Below, one piece after another: positions 1-11,900 of a stretch of 64,000 nucleotides of DNA (position 1 is its first letter; each line of letters begins with the position of its first letter). The stretch is taken from the NCBI GenBank assembly GCA_025526995.1, contig JAHLKG010000023.1:434001-498000 (forward strand). Direction: 5' to 3'. This stretch comes from Powellomyces hirtus. Lineage: Eukaryota > Chytridiomycota > Chytridiomycetes > Spizellomycetales > Powellomycetaceae. Below the pieces are notes generated by a model, which worked only from the letters and a program-made list of their open reading frames with translations, ran no database searches and was not told the origin of the DNA. The translations under genes were made by a program, and so were the position numbers.

Positions 1-808
1 AAGCAGCCCCTCCAGAGCAATGTTGCGGTCTACACCGGAGTTCACTAAAAAGTCCACCATGTCCGCGCGGTTGTAGGTGACTGCTTGTTGCATGGCTCTA
101 TAGGCTACCGCGAGTTTGCACCCGAGCGAGCAGCAGCTGCACAATTGCAAAATGATTGACAATTGCAAAATGATTGTACCTGAACCCCTGAAGTATTCCA
201 AGTAGCGACGGCCTATCTTCGTCCACATGAATGTTTGCGCCGCAGTCAACAAGAATCTCAACGTTTCTCAGATTTTTTGCTTTGACTGCATTCTTGAGTG
301 CTTCCCCCCGTATTGATCAATAGGTGCTCCTCTGTTGAAGAGTTTTCTCGTCCCTATAATCCCAAAGGGACTTGAGTATTCCAAAAGGACGGCTCGATTC
401 GCGAATTCTCGGCGTATCCACATGGCTCGAACCTCCCTATTGTCATTACTGAACATCGGGATCTGCCGCATGATCAAGCAGACAACGGACCACGTCGTAG
501 TTCCTAGACAGACAAGCGCCATACATCACCCCTTTAGCATTGACATTTGCTCCTTACTCAGCCAAGAGCTCAACCAAGCTGCCGCTCCCATGGAAAGCTG
601 CAGATCGTAGCAACGATTCATAGCAACTTAACGTCACTCCGGCCTCGAACAACACTCTTCCCGCTTCCGGGAAATTGTTTTGGAGCGCGTGGAAAAGCAA
701 CTTTCTCAGCAGATTGGTAGAAGGATTGATCCTGTGGAGCACTGCAACCAAAAGAGGAGCGTGTCCCAGAACGCGAAACCCGGCAAGACGTGCATTCTTG
801 GCTACCAA
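1..808 (-). pseudogene. degenerate ankyrin-repeat gene (continues past left edge)
   Basis: Minus-strand translation gives successive ankyrin-like helices (for example LVELLAE, then GANVNAKG, then EILVDCGANIHVDED, then DMVDFLVNSGVDRN), but they lie in different frames. I see an in-frame TAA straight after LVELLAE (near 555). A frame change follows VVRCLLDHAADPDVQ (near 450), another falls after GAPIDQYGG (near 310), and a third after VQLLLA (near 125). At about 149-184 an 18-base unit is duplicated in frame, repeating NHFAIV. No GT-AG introns repair these breaks without losing repeat sequence. The upstream start is not clear: an open stretch begins near 808. The 3' end lies outside the window. 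Such ankyrin genes are often multicopy in fungi, so this is probably a decayed paralogue. A misassembled active gene is possible but less likely. Confidence 0.6.
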
Positions 809-1427
809 TCAATTGGCGTTGATTGAGACCAGAGTGTTCTGACTGACGCACCTATTGATGTGCCTGCAGGTTTGCAGGGGCCGCGAAGTGGTGGCAGTTG
901 ACCACTTTCATGAAAGAGAAAGGAATAGAGCCGGACTCTCGTTGACTTCGGCAAGGAGAATGCTGAGTCCATCCTACATCGTTGAGGACAAGGGGGAACA
1001 AGAAGAAGATTGAGAAGAAGTATAACGTGATCTTCCTTAGAGGGAAAGGAGAGTAGTCTGAGTTCGGCGTCCCCTGAAACCACTCTTCCGCCAAGCTTGA
1101 GAGACCGGGAGCGCAGTTGTTGAAAGCAAAGTTTGATATATACAAGACGTTGGACCAAACTGAAGATGCAGAATGGAGATGCAGAAGAGATCCCCTGCCT
1201 CACGTTCCCACGCGTCTCCTCCGAACCTCCGGAAGATTTACTCAAGCTTTCGTTCAAAATTTGACATAAGCTTTAAATCGATCTCTTCCAAAACTGATGG
1301 GAAATGGGTATCTATATACTCTGTACTCTGTGAAGCTCTACACTTTTCAAAATGGCCGGGGCATAACAGGGTATAACATACTATATTAGGGGCGGGCGCT
1401 CGCCAAAAGCAATGTACATTCCACAAA
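809..1427. other. intergenic, no gene seen
   Basis: About 620 bases between the ankyrin pseudogene and the 3' end of MET2. The open frames here are short, overlap on both strands and show no recognisable domain. The part next to 1427 is presumably the MET2 3' untranslated region. Confidence 0.5.
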
Positions 1428-2892
1428 CTACCACAACAACGCGTCCTCGGCCTCCCCAAATACGCTGGGTTTTGATGTAAAGTCCGTCGAGGAGTGTTTT
1501 TTTGTTGTCGCAGCTTGTTGGAAAAGTTGCGCGGGTGCATTGGTGTGGATGAAGGTCTGGATGAGATTGTTGATCTGTTCAAATTCGAGAAGGAACCCAT
1601 CGTGGCCTTCGGGGGACTGGATGACCTCGAGGGTAGCTTGCGGGATGTGGTCTGCGAGCTCGCGTTGCTCACCAATGGTGAAAAGCCCATCTGTTTCGAT
1701 GCCTACAAAAAGAGGGTTAGATGAAGAAACGGGAAAGGGAACAACACTCATGCAACCCCAAATTACCTATGACCAAGGTGGGCTGCTGTATGGTAGCGAG
1801 GACATCGTAGTAATCACCACGGTCTCTTGAAAGGTCATGAGTATCCAGTTTGCGAGTGATGTGGATGTAGCAGTTTGCATCAAACCGACGGATGAACTTG
1901 TCGCCCTGGTAGCGGAGGTAGCTTTGTGCAGAGTAGACGCGGGGCGCTACGGCCTGTGATGCTGTTGTTATCGATGGGGATGAAGACGACGGAGACGACG
2001 GTGTGGGCGTTGTTGACGTTGGTACTGCTGCTGTTGATAATGGTGTGGTTGTTGGTGTTGAGGGGGAGGATTGGCATCGGAGCTTGTGACCTTCGTTGTG
2101 ATGTAATGATGCGTGCTCAGATGGCGAGCGGGGCAATTCGTTATGCGTGTTGCTGCTGTTATTGGTGGTGGTTACAGCGGCGCCGTTGCTCATGACTTTT
2201 CTCCCGAACCTGGATTCAAACGAATTTCTCGATCTGTATGTCAACAGAGCTTGCATCCTCGCGGCAGCCAAACCCGACGCTGGCGGTTTGTCGGCGGTAT
2301 AATTTCCATCGGCATAATTTGGATCGCTGTAGATGCTTTGCCGTTGACTTTCTCCCCAGCTGATGCACCAAGCCGAATGCCGCCCGCTGCAGGCAATAGG
2401 GACAATGTTTCGGACATAGTCGCGGCCCAGAAATGCCCATTCCAGGACCTGCATGCCGCCCATGGATCCGCCAATGGCAAACTGCACTTGTTTAACACCG
2501 AGGGTGTCCAACACTATCTTATGTAGCCGGACGTCGTCGCGAATGGTGGTTGCCGGAAAGGTGGGTCCATAAGGGCGGGCCGTTTCGGGGTCGCATGTCA
2601 CAGGACTGGCGGTTCCGTACGGCGACCCCAGAACGTTTCCGCAAAAGACGAAAAAGACGTCCGTGTCAAATGCTTTTCCGGGTCCGAGGAGCGGTGACCA
2701 CCAGTCTTCGACGTCGGCGGACCCCGAGAGGGCATGGCAGATGACCATAACATTGTCCCCGGTCGCATTGAGGGTTCCCCATGTTTTATAAGCGACGGGG
2801 GAATTGGTGAGGGTGTGGCCGGACTCGAGGGTGAAGCTCGGGACATGGAAGATGCGTTGCCCTGGGATCAGGGCCTGCAAGTCGGACTGCAT
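1428..2892 (-). CDS. MET2: homoserine O-acetyltransferase (MET2)
   Basis: Transfers acetyl from acetyl-CoA to L-homoserine, the first committed step toward methionine in fungi. Exons on the minus strand are 2892..1767 and 1702..1428. The 64-base intron (donor GTAATT, acceptor TTGTAG) joins TLVIG to IETDGLFTI, giving 466 residues. It is an alpha/beta-hydrolase of the MetX/HXAT type. The nucleophile elbow GGSMGG carries Ser near residue 143. The triad Asp lies in IETDGLF and the His in EGHDGFLLE near the C-terminus. Family blocks CHALSGSAD, GSPYGTASP and SGRHSAWCI are present. A Ser/Thr/Pro-rich insert (roughly residues 218-318) separates the cap from the last strand; I recall inserts of this kind in other fungal MET2 proteins. 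The ATG at 2892 (MQSDLQALIPGQ) is chosen because the upstream in-frame extension to 3015 is low complexity; that longer start is possible. The neighbouring transporter lies in tandem upstream. Confidence 0.93.
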
Positions 2893-3311
2893 GTTACGAC
2901 GATGGGAAGCGAACAAGATATAAAAACGGTGTTGTGAGAGAAGGAGAGGAGGCGGCAGCGATGCCGTGTGGGGTTTATGAGAGAAAATGCAGTGACAGTT
3001 TTTGGGGGAGACCACAAAAAAAAAAGGTGAGAGAAAGAGCGATGGGGAAGAGAGATGGTGAATTTGACAGCATGTCCAGATATAGGGTCTCGCGCCATCT
3101 CGCGTTTGTTAGTCTTACTCTCGCGTTTTGGCTAAATAGCTATCCCGCTGACAATTCAAAGAAAGGTGACAGAGAGGACAGAGAGGTCCTATGCGTCAAC
3201 TTGCCTTCAGAACTCTCGGAAGGTGAATGAAGACAAATATCGTATCAAAGAGGTAGGCGCAAGTTTCAGCTTTCTCAGAGTAGGCCCATCCCATCCAAAA
3301 TTTGATTACAG
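2893..3311. other. MET2 upstream region / transporter 3' flank
   Basis: About 420 bases holding the presumed promoter of MET2 and the 3' untranslated region of the nucleotide-sugar transporter. The open frame continues upstream of the chosen MET2 start to 3015. I could not assign specific operator sites. Confidence 0.4.
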
Positions 3312-4620
3312 TTATGATATATGCGGACCTTTTTGATCCGCATGATCCGGGCGCGTAGGTGGCCACCCAAGTCCCGCCGATTTCACAACGGGTTGGGTGA
3401 GGGGCGTGATGGAGAGTTTCCGGGCCGCCGCTCCGTTACCGGCATTCAAGACGGGGAGCGAGGGGCCGTCTTGGCGGGTATAAAGGTACGTAGAGAGGAA
3501 GATCAGTATCGTGCCTGCAATGACAGGGGAGAGCGAGGGTTAGACAGGAATGCGGTGCAAACGAAAGCGAAGCGACGGAACGCATACCGATGACGAATCG
3601 TGTCGTGTAATGGAATCCAAACGTAAAGTAGCTGAGCACACTGCTAGCGACGATGGAAAAGCTAGCCGCAAAGTTCTTCATGATGGTCCCGGCATATTTG
3701 AGAACCGCCGCGATGATGAGCCCGGAGGTAGCCTGGAGGGTAATCGCGACCCATGTCCACGTATTAAAGTTCTCCAACATCAGTGGCGAGTGTTCTTTCC
3801 TGCCGTCAACAAAAAGGACGCCGACAACAAAGGTCATCAGGGAGGAGTAGATGCCGAGCTGAACGTTGCGTGTCCACAAGGAACTCGCATTGGATTTCAG
3901 GAAACGTTCCAGGTATACGCCAGTAAAGCCGCTGAGACAAGTGGCTGCCACGGCGGCGACGAGGCCCGTGGTGATTTCTGCTGCTGCTGCTGCCGCACTG
4001 ACCGCATTTGCGTCAGATGCTGGTGAAGTTGCTGCAGACGCGTGAGATTCAGCGACAACTACACCAGCGACAAGAATGCAGAGGGCCACCCATTGCCGTG
4101 GCGATGGACCACGATTGAGAAGGAGGACAGTGAAGACGGCGGTGGTAAGGATTTTGGTTTGGTTGACCGTTTGGAAGAGTACCGCGGGAAGGTGGGACAC
4201 GGCGGTGAAATTGAGCGCGTTTTGCACCATGTACAAGAACGTCGGGATGGTGAGTGCGACCAGATCCCCGCGGTTGAACACGGCGTTCCAGTGTGATTGT
4301 AGGAGTGCCAATGTATTTGACTGACTTGATGTACTGCTATCGTGCGTGTTTTTGGTATGTGACGGCAGTAGTGGGTCCTGGTCCGCGTGGCTATGGTGGT
4401 GGTTGTTGCTGTGGTGCCCTCGGTCATCCAGAAACAGCAGGCCCAGGACTCCGAACGCGACTTTGAGCACTTCGGACAGCCATATCGCTTGCCAGACCGA
4501 GTATGTGCCGGTTGGACCTGGGGATTCGCGTGATTGACGGAGGACGAGGGCGTTGGCGCTGGAGACGAGCACCAAAGCGGCGAGTGCGAGATGCGAGGAG
4601 ACTTCGCGTTGGGCTTTCAT
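3312..4620 (-). CDS. UDP-galactose-type nucleotide-sugar transporter (SLC35A family)
   Basis: Predicted Golgi antiporter that brings a nucleotide sugar, most likely UDP-galactose, into the lumen in exchange for the nucleoside monophosphate. Exons are 4620..3588 and 3514..3312. The intron 3587..3515 starts GTATGC and ends TTGCAG, and splicing joins TTRFVI to GTILIFLSTYLYT; the product is 411 residues. Multiple hydrophobic helices are visible. The family block around FLYMVQNALNF and LFQTVNQTKILTTAVFT matches the Nuc_sug_transp family, as does the later FTGVYLERFLK segment. A His-rich luminal or cytosolic loop follows the second helix. The Met at 4620 (MKAQREVSSHLAL) puts the first helix near the N-terminus; in-frame Mets at 4629 and further upstream also exist. 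Substrate specificity cannot be read from sequence with certainty (UDP-GlcNAc or CMP-sialate relatives look alike). Confidence 0.85.
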
Positions 4621-5453
4621 AGAAAACATTTCTCGCACGTGTGTCGTGGTATTTATGCTGATGTGGGCGAACAAGAAGCAGCTAGTGTGCAGTGGTCTTG
4701 TGGGATATAGCAGGACCCGAAAAGTGAGGACGGGTCACTACTGACAGGACAGGAGACGAACGAGTGTTTTGTAGAGTTCAGATTCTGCCTGCCCAGGTGC
4801 GCTTTGGGTCCAAGCGTTAACACCCCCGTGAGAGGTGAGTTTGCAGCAGATAATTGCGGGCTGAAGGAAAAACCCGTGTGTTCGCGGCTGCGTCGTTGTC
4901 CCAGCGTCTATGTCGAATCGATGCGTTGACTGAGAAGAAGTGCCGGGTAGGCAACTGGATGATGGGGGGTGGGTGATGCGCGATGTTGCGAGAGTGGAGT
5001 TCGAACAAGGATTCCCTCAAGTGCTCAACGTACAAAAGTAGGCTGCCACGCAAGTATGTGTAAAACGACGATAAGAATATTCTGGCAAGACAAGACAACA
5101 GCAAGTTAAAACAGCGGCACACCCTGGACGCCGTCAACACATGCCACGCTCAGGAAGTTCGTACCACACCATCATTGCATTGCTGTGTTCATATTGAGTA
5201 TTTTTTGCAGATCACGAACCGCGCGTCTCGGAGCGATATTTTTGTCGGTAAGCACCAGTGGTATCGATATCATAGTGTTCTTTTCACACCTCCGTTCTGT
5301 TCTGTTTGGCCCTGCACGTGGCTGCGTTGGTGACTTGTGAAACATACGCGAGACACCGCGCCCGGAGGCTCAATTTTCTTTGTTTCCATTTGCCCGTCCG
5401 ATCTCACTTGCTTATGTAGTTATAGAGTTCAAATTAAAGCGCCATTTATCAAA
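4621..5453. other. intergenic, no gene seen
   Basis: About 830 bases upstream of the transporter and of tRNA-Gly. Open frames are short and unlike known proteins. The part next to 4620 is presumably the transporter promoter. Confidence 0.4.
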
Positions 5454-5524
5454 GCATTGGTGGTTTAGTGGCATAATTACCGCCTGCCACGCGGTAGACC
5501 CGAGTTCGATTCTCGGCCAATGCA
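5454..5524 (+). tRNA. tRNA-Gly (GCC)
   Basis: A 71-base cloverleaf. The acceptor GCATTGG pairs with CCAATGC and is followed by discriminator A. The D-arm box GTGGTTTAGTGGCATAA is intact, the anticodon loop CTGCCAC gives anticodon GCC, and the T-arm GTTCGATTC is intact. There is no intron. The gene body is identical to the second copy at 49077-49147. T-rich runs follow at about 30 and 85 bases. Confidence 0.97.
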
Positions 5525-5990
5525 TTCCGCCCGGGCGGTCATTTGATGACTTCCCTTTTTGCGGCACAAAGACTTATGGAGAGTACGTGCGTTTGGTGCA
5601 CACCAACTATTTTTTTATGATCAGCATTGTGAAGATCGGCGAGGATCACGCTTTCACGGGGTAATCCGAATGCTATGAACAGAATTCCGGCGGCGGTACT
5701 GGTCCTGTTTCCCCTGCCTACGGAGTCTATGCCTCCGCGGGGCAGCACCCCGACCTACTGCGATACCTTCGTCGCGTGCCTTCACTGGCACCTCGGAGCC
5801 TACCTCTGTCAAAATAAACGAAATAAAAAGGCATATGAAAGCGATGTATGAACAACTTATTTATGAATGGTCCATTTGCCAGACTGTCACAACCATATGC
5901 CATATCAACCCTAAAGAGTTTATGTATGGTTGATCGGCCTAACCCCAAATCATGAACTGATTGCTTGTATCCGCGGGCATGCCTCTATCT
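5525..5990. other. intergenic, no gene seen
   Basis: About 465 bases between tRNA-Gly and the LAA1 stop codon. It contains T-runs that may terminate the tRNA transcript and the 3' flank of LAA1. No coding signal was seen. Confidence 0.4.
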
Positions 5991-8900
5991 CTAAAACTGC
6001 GCAAAACTCCTCAACTCAATTTTCGGTTGGGCACCCATTCCCGCAGCCATTCCCCCGGCATTCCCACCAATCCGCCCAACCTCTTTGACCACACCACGCT
6101 TCGCAACCTCCGCAACCTCCGCAATCGTTCTCAATCCATTCTGCAACGCGTCCTTCTGTTGTGAGTCCAGACTCGCGAGCACTTCTCGGAAGAGGTGCGG
6201 GTGGGCGCCTGCAACATGGAGGAGGGTGCGGGCGGCAAAGAGGTGGAGGGTGGTGTGGTTGTTGGAGACAAAAGTTGGGAGGTTGGTGGCGGGGTCGGTT
6301 GTGCGGGAGAGGAAGGGGAGTAGGGAGGACATGAGAATGGAGAGGGTTGGGAGTTCTGGTCGATGAGAGGAAAGGTCAGTATAACAATGTGGATCGTGTA
6401 CAATTCTCGCATGTTTCTGTGTCTTTGCATACTTTTCGATTCCGGCACGACCCCATACAGCACGACGAGCAGCTTGCCCGCATCCTCAACCGCCGGCAAA
6501 TTGACATTGACTGCGTTCGAGGACGATGCCACGAACGAAAGCTCCTCATGCACTTTCGCCATCCACGCGACGACGAGTGGGACAAACAGGCGGATGTAAG
6601 TCGTGGACATTGCCTCGGCTGGTGACGATGTAGATACGGGCGGGGAGAGAATAGCTGTGCGGGCGGTCTGGAATGCAATCAGCGGGAGCTGCGTAGGAAG
6701 GGGGAATTAGAACCGAGTTTTCCAAGTTGCGACGCAACCCATGTAGGGTTGTGCAATCATGTAATAATTTACCTCAGGGTGAGCATGCACCAGACACCGT
6801 CCAAACGCCCGCGCAACCCGGTCCTGATTTCCCGGGTGGTGCGTCAAATGCGGGGGGCAGATGGTAGTCAGCAGCACAGACGCGAGGAGGGCATTGCGAA
6901 GCATGGCAGGATTGCCACCACCTCCGCTATTCCCACTTTCAGGAGCATCTGCCGCTGCTCCCTCTGTTTGTGAACTCAAGGCCCATCTATAAGACACATC
7001 GAGGTAGTAAATCATTTGTGTGCAAGCACGATACGGAGGGGTCAAACCACTCACATTTCCGAATCAAAAATATCCATCAACGTCGCAACAGCAGCCGTGA
7101 ATGTCCGTCTCAGGGTGACTTGCGGGCTGCTACTCTCACCACTCCCACTTTCATCCTGCTCCACTTCACTGCTCGGGAACGCAGCCGCAACTTTCTCGCC
7201 CAAAGCTTTGGAGCAGAGCACCGCTCTTACTGCCACTTCGTCCTGGAACTTATCGCATCGGAAGATTCCCAAGAGTATCAACACCGCAATGGGTACGAAC
7301 TCATCCGCACCTGATTTCAATAGTTCCGGAAGCGTAACGAGCCCAATGAGGGTGTCGAGGGCTGATACAAGGAGGGCTGTGACGGCCGGGATCAAGGGTC
7401 GATTGGCAGTTACTGCGGCGGTTGGACGGCTCGAGATACCGGGCACGTGGGCGACAAATATATCGACCAGCACTTTGAGGACTTTGCGGGCTTTGCGCGC
7501 GTGGTGGGAGGCTATTGGCGATGATGTATCGTCAGATGGAGACGTGGGCTCGTCGGAGGTCAACATGTCCAGGGAGCTTCCCCCGGAATTCCACCGTGTG
7601 CCCAATGACTCACTCCCCGCATCGTCGCAAAGGTACTGCCCAGCTCGTTCGACCACCACCTGCCTCACAATGCCCAACACCATTGATTGGACGGGGACAT
7701 CCTCCGTCTGCACGAGCTTGGACAATAAGGTGACTGTTTCCAAGAAGACCGGCTCATCCAAGTCCGCCCCGCCGTGTATCTTATTACCAGACGCAATCAA
7801 CCGTCCCAAGCTGCTCAGACACGCATCCTGAAGGTCGGTGGGGGAGTCCGTCGGGCTTTTGGGTCCAATGACGGCAAGACCTTCTACGCAGAGTCCGTAG
7901 AGAATGTAGAAGGATTTGGTAGCCGAGGAGGAGGCCGGCGTTGTTTGAGATGTCGGAGAGCCGCTTCGTCCATGGCGTTCCAGACTCGCTATCAAAGCCC
8001 CGGGCTGGGACTCCTCGACGCTGGTGAGAGCTTGCAGGATGGTCGGCCATGAGGTCTGGTAGAATGGCAAAACGACGTTTCGGGTGGCTTCGAGATAGCT
8101 GCCCATGGTGGCTCGGACGCCAGGCTCGCTGGCAGCGGCATTCAAGACGTCCGGGTCGAGTTTGACGCGCGCGTAGTCGGCCAAAAGTTGCATCCAAAGA
8201 GTCGCGAGGGCGGGGAGGTTTGGCCGGGTGACGGGGCACAAATACGAGTGCGTTGCACTTGCCGTGTGGAGGTGGGCCCAAGCGGTCAGTGTCGAGATCC
8301 GGATGAGGACATCGGCATGTGGGCTTTTCGGGGTCGGCGGTGGAAGGGCCGCACTGCCTTCCGAATTGGGTTCCGGTTCAGAATCTTTATATCTCTCCAT
8401 CAACGCCGTCAACAACCTCACGATCCTCGACATGGTCGCGACCTCCTTGTTAATTCCACTTCCAATGTACACGGCGCTGACATGGCAAGCCAAGCTCAAC
8501 ACATCCGGGGCCGAATCCGCCGCAAAACATGGCGTCAAGGCGGCGCCGATCTGCGCCTGGTACTGCTCCAATAGGGCATGGTCATCGAAATCCGGGTCAG
8601 GTGCGTTGGCAAACTTTTCCAGAATGTCCTGCAACAAGCGCAGGCCTTCGAGTCGGAGGTCGTTCACGTTGGCGGTGGCCGCCGAAAAGGCCATGCGGAT
8701 CAGGTCGGCGAGCTTGAAGACCAGGTAGTCTGGGCGCTTTTGGGGCTGTGAGGTCACAGATTCCCGTTCCATTGCTGCCTTAGCGAAGGCGAGATCGAAA
8801 TGCTCTTCCGCGCCCGTCTCGGAAATAACAGTGAGAATGTGGCGCAGACAGATGAGGGCAAACACCTGCGTTCGCCAACGCGGTTTGAGAAGCAAGAGAA

Positions 8901-11900
8901 CAAGTTTGGCAGAGATGCCCGAGGACAGGTTTGCGGCGGTTGCAGACTGCATAGACGCGCCGGTGGCGGGTTTTACTGCTTCCCCACCAGCGGGCGCATC
9001 TTCGCCACCGCCGAATCCATCGTCATCATCATCATCGTGACCACCCAAGCCCGCCGTCGCAGCATCCTGCAAATCGTCAGCAGCGGGAGCTTCCCCGACC
9101 GAGCCGCCCGTCTTTGACAAAATGCTCTTGCACAGCGTGAGCCACCGTGACGGTCGGTCGGGCGCGACGTGTTTAAGCAGGTTAACCAGTATATCGCGGA
9201 TCTCGTCGCGGATGGTGGGGTCAGTTTCCATATCCAGGAGCGCAAACAGCTGTTCCTCCAACTGATTATTGCCCGCGGCTTCCAGAACCAGGCCGGGTGA
9301 TCGCTGGGCCAGTTGGTACATGCAGGTCACAGCGGCCTTTCGGGTAAGATATCCCTGTGAGGTCAGCGTATTGCCTGCAAGTTGCATCTGCAGGAAGGGT
9401 ATGAGTGTGAAGATATCCACATGTTTGGGAGCAAACAGGATGAAATGCTGGATGCAGCGAATGGCTTCGACGACAACAAATGGGTCGTCTTCCGCTTTGA
9501 GCTGCTCGTAAAGCGTAAAGCACAGTTCCCGGGTTTTTGTCGACATGGACAACTCGGGACCAATTACACCCACGAGGGCGTACAGGATGCGGCCAATGGC
9601 AGGGTACACCTCGACGTTTCCGTTTCTAGCTTGTTCGTTGGCAGCAGGGGTGCTGAGTTCGTGCGTTTCGGACATGAGGAGTTTGACTGTGACCGAAAGA
9701 GTGGAATTGACAAACGGCCCATACATAAGGCCAGCGCTTTCTATGGTGAGCCAGAGAGAGTGGAGAGCCCACGTGTGGACCAGTGGATGTGGGTCGCTTG
9801 CGAGCGAATGGAGGATCCCAACAACGGTTTTCAGTTGGGAGGCTGCGGCCATGCCGCCGACATAGCTGAGGATGTAGCCAAGTGCGAGCGCTGAACCTGC
9901 GCGAACATCCGGGTCCCGATTCTTGACTACTTGATCGACCAGGTTTGAGATCAAGGGGTTGACAAACGTGGCGGTGCCGACAATCCGGGCGAGACGACCG
10001 AGGGCCTCGCTAGCTAGCGTCCGGAACACTGGGTCGTTGGCAGTCAAGAATTCCTAATGAATTATAACTTGACCGTTAGGTATGGGTATGGATGCGAGAA
10101 CCGGCAATGAGCCTCACCTCCACAAGATCCCGAATCGCAACCGCCACCTTCCCACTGGCCAAATTTCCCTTCTTGACCATAACATATTTCAGTGCGCCAA
10201 TGATGGCCGAAATAATATTCAGCTGAATGCTCCGTTTCTTGGCCGACGGCGGCAATTTGGTGCCGAGGTTCTGATTCTTGGCCTGCGTGATGAGTTGCTC
10301 GAGCATGGACTCCTGAACTGCCGCATTCTGGAGCGGCAGGAGGAGCGCAAATAGCTCGACGGCTGCATCGATGGTCGCGATCGGAATGGGGCTGGGCGCT
10401 GGTCTTGTATAGGCAAGCTCATACGTGTGCTGTGACGTTGTTGTTGGGTTCATGTTTTGAGACCCATGCTGAGTAACGTTTTGGAGGTAGAGGCAGTGGG
10501 GATCATTTTCCATCGTGCCGGGAGTCTGCAGTTCAAGCTAAGGTTTTCCGAACAACGCAAATGGTTAGTCGCGATCCTTTCCTGCCAAAACTCACCAGAG
10601 GCAGCTTACCAGATTCTCCAGCATCTGCACATCCGAATCCTTATTCAACAGCCTCGCAATCCCTCTATCCTCCGCGCCCAACTCGTCAGCAACATGTACG
10701 ACCGACCCCTGCAAAAGCGACGTCGCAAACGACATTTGTTGCGCGGCCGCCTGTGCCGCCTTGTCTTGAAGCCCACCAGATCCCACCAACGCCATGAACC
10801 GGTCATGATTCTTATCTGTTTCCGGCGCAAACACGTCCAGTGTTGCACGCAACAGTTGCGAGTAGCTCAGTTCGTAAGTTGACGGCGGGGCGAGAACCTT
10901 GTAGCACATGAAGAGACGTTTGCGTAAGAAGTTCTCCATTTGGTAGAAACGATTTTCTGGGTTGGATGTGCCGGGTGGTGGTGGGGGCCCGGTCGAGTAC
11001 ACGGCAGGCAGAGCAGAGATGAACGATAGCGTGTTGTTCAAGCAGACAGTGATTCGTTTAGCCACGTCCGACGTAGCCAGTTCTTTCGGATTATGGACCA
11101 TAAAGCTGTGCAAGGCCGCCAATGCCGCTTCCCTGCTCATCAGCAGATATTCCCACTCCAATTCACTGCGATTGCTAGACTCCTTGGGTCCCGGTTTAGG
11201 GAACACGGATTTCCAAATAAGGAGTAGTTGTGAGGTATGTACGCGGACGAAATCTGGCCCAAGACACATAAGGGCACCCATGAGCGTCCAGGCAACTCGT
11301 GATTGCGCACTGATGGCTCTAAAGTCCTTTGATGTGGACGTTGTACGGAGGAGCTGCGCACAGAGACCAAAGATGCGTGCCATCGTTTCAAAGGAGACGT
11401 AGAGGGTTCGGGTAGGCGCGGCGCTAATCAGGCCTGCCAGGACGTTACCGTATCCGAGGAAGCGGGCTAGGAACTCTGGTTTATCGCCATGCAAGTGGTT
11501 CAGATCTTTTTGCACCAGCGCCATGAGCTTGCCAATAAGGGTAGGCATGTAGGATGGTAGAGCAGCAGACAGACATCGGAGACACCACGCCAGTGCGAGA
11601 TTGACCGCGCGCGAAGGATGTCCTATAAGCTGCATCAGCGGGTCGATGATGGCCCCTTCCTCTCCAGCGATGGCGGGACCAAGATCAATCAACAGGGCGG
11701 CCAATTCATTCAGCACGCACACAAGGGCGTGATCCGGTGGTGCGACATCTGTGCCCATAACTGCCGGCCATTTGCGTAGCCACCCGTTGCCGAGCTCTTT
11801 GACTGCATTAATCTGAGCCGTCTCGCTTAGCATCTTCCCTACCGCTTCCCGCAAAAGGAACCCGCAGCTTTCCCGCATGAAGGCAGCCTCGGCCTGCGTT

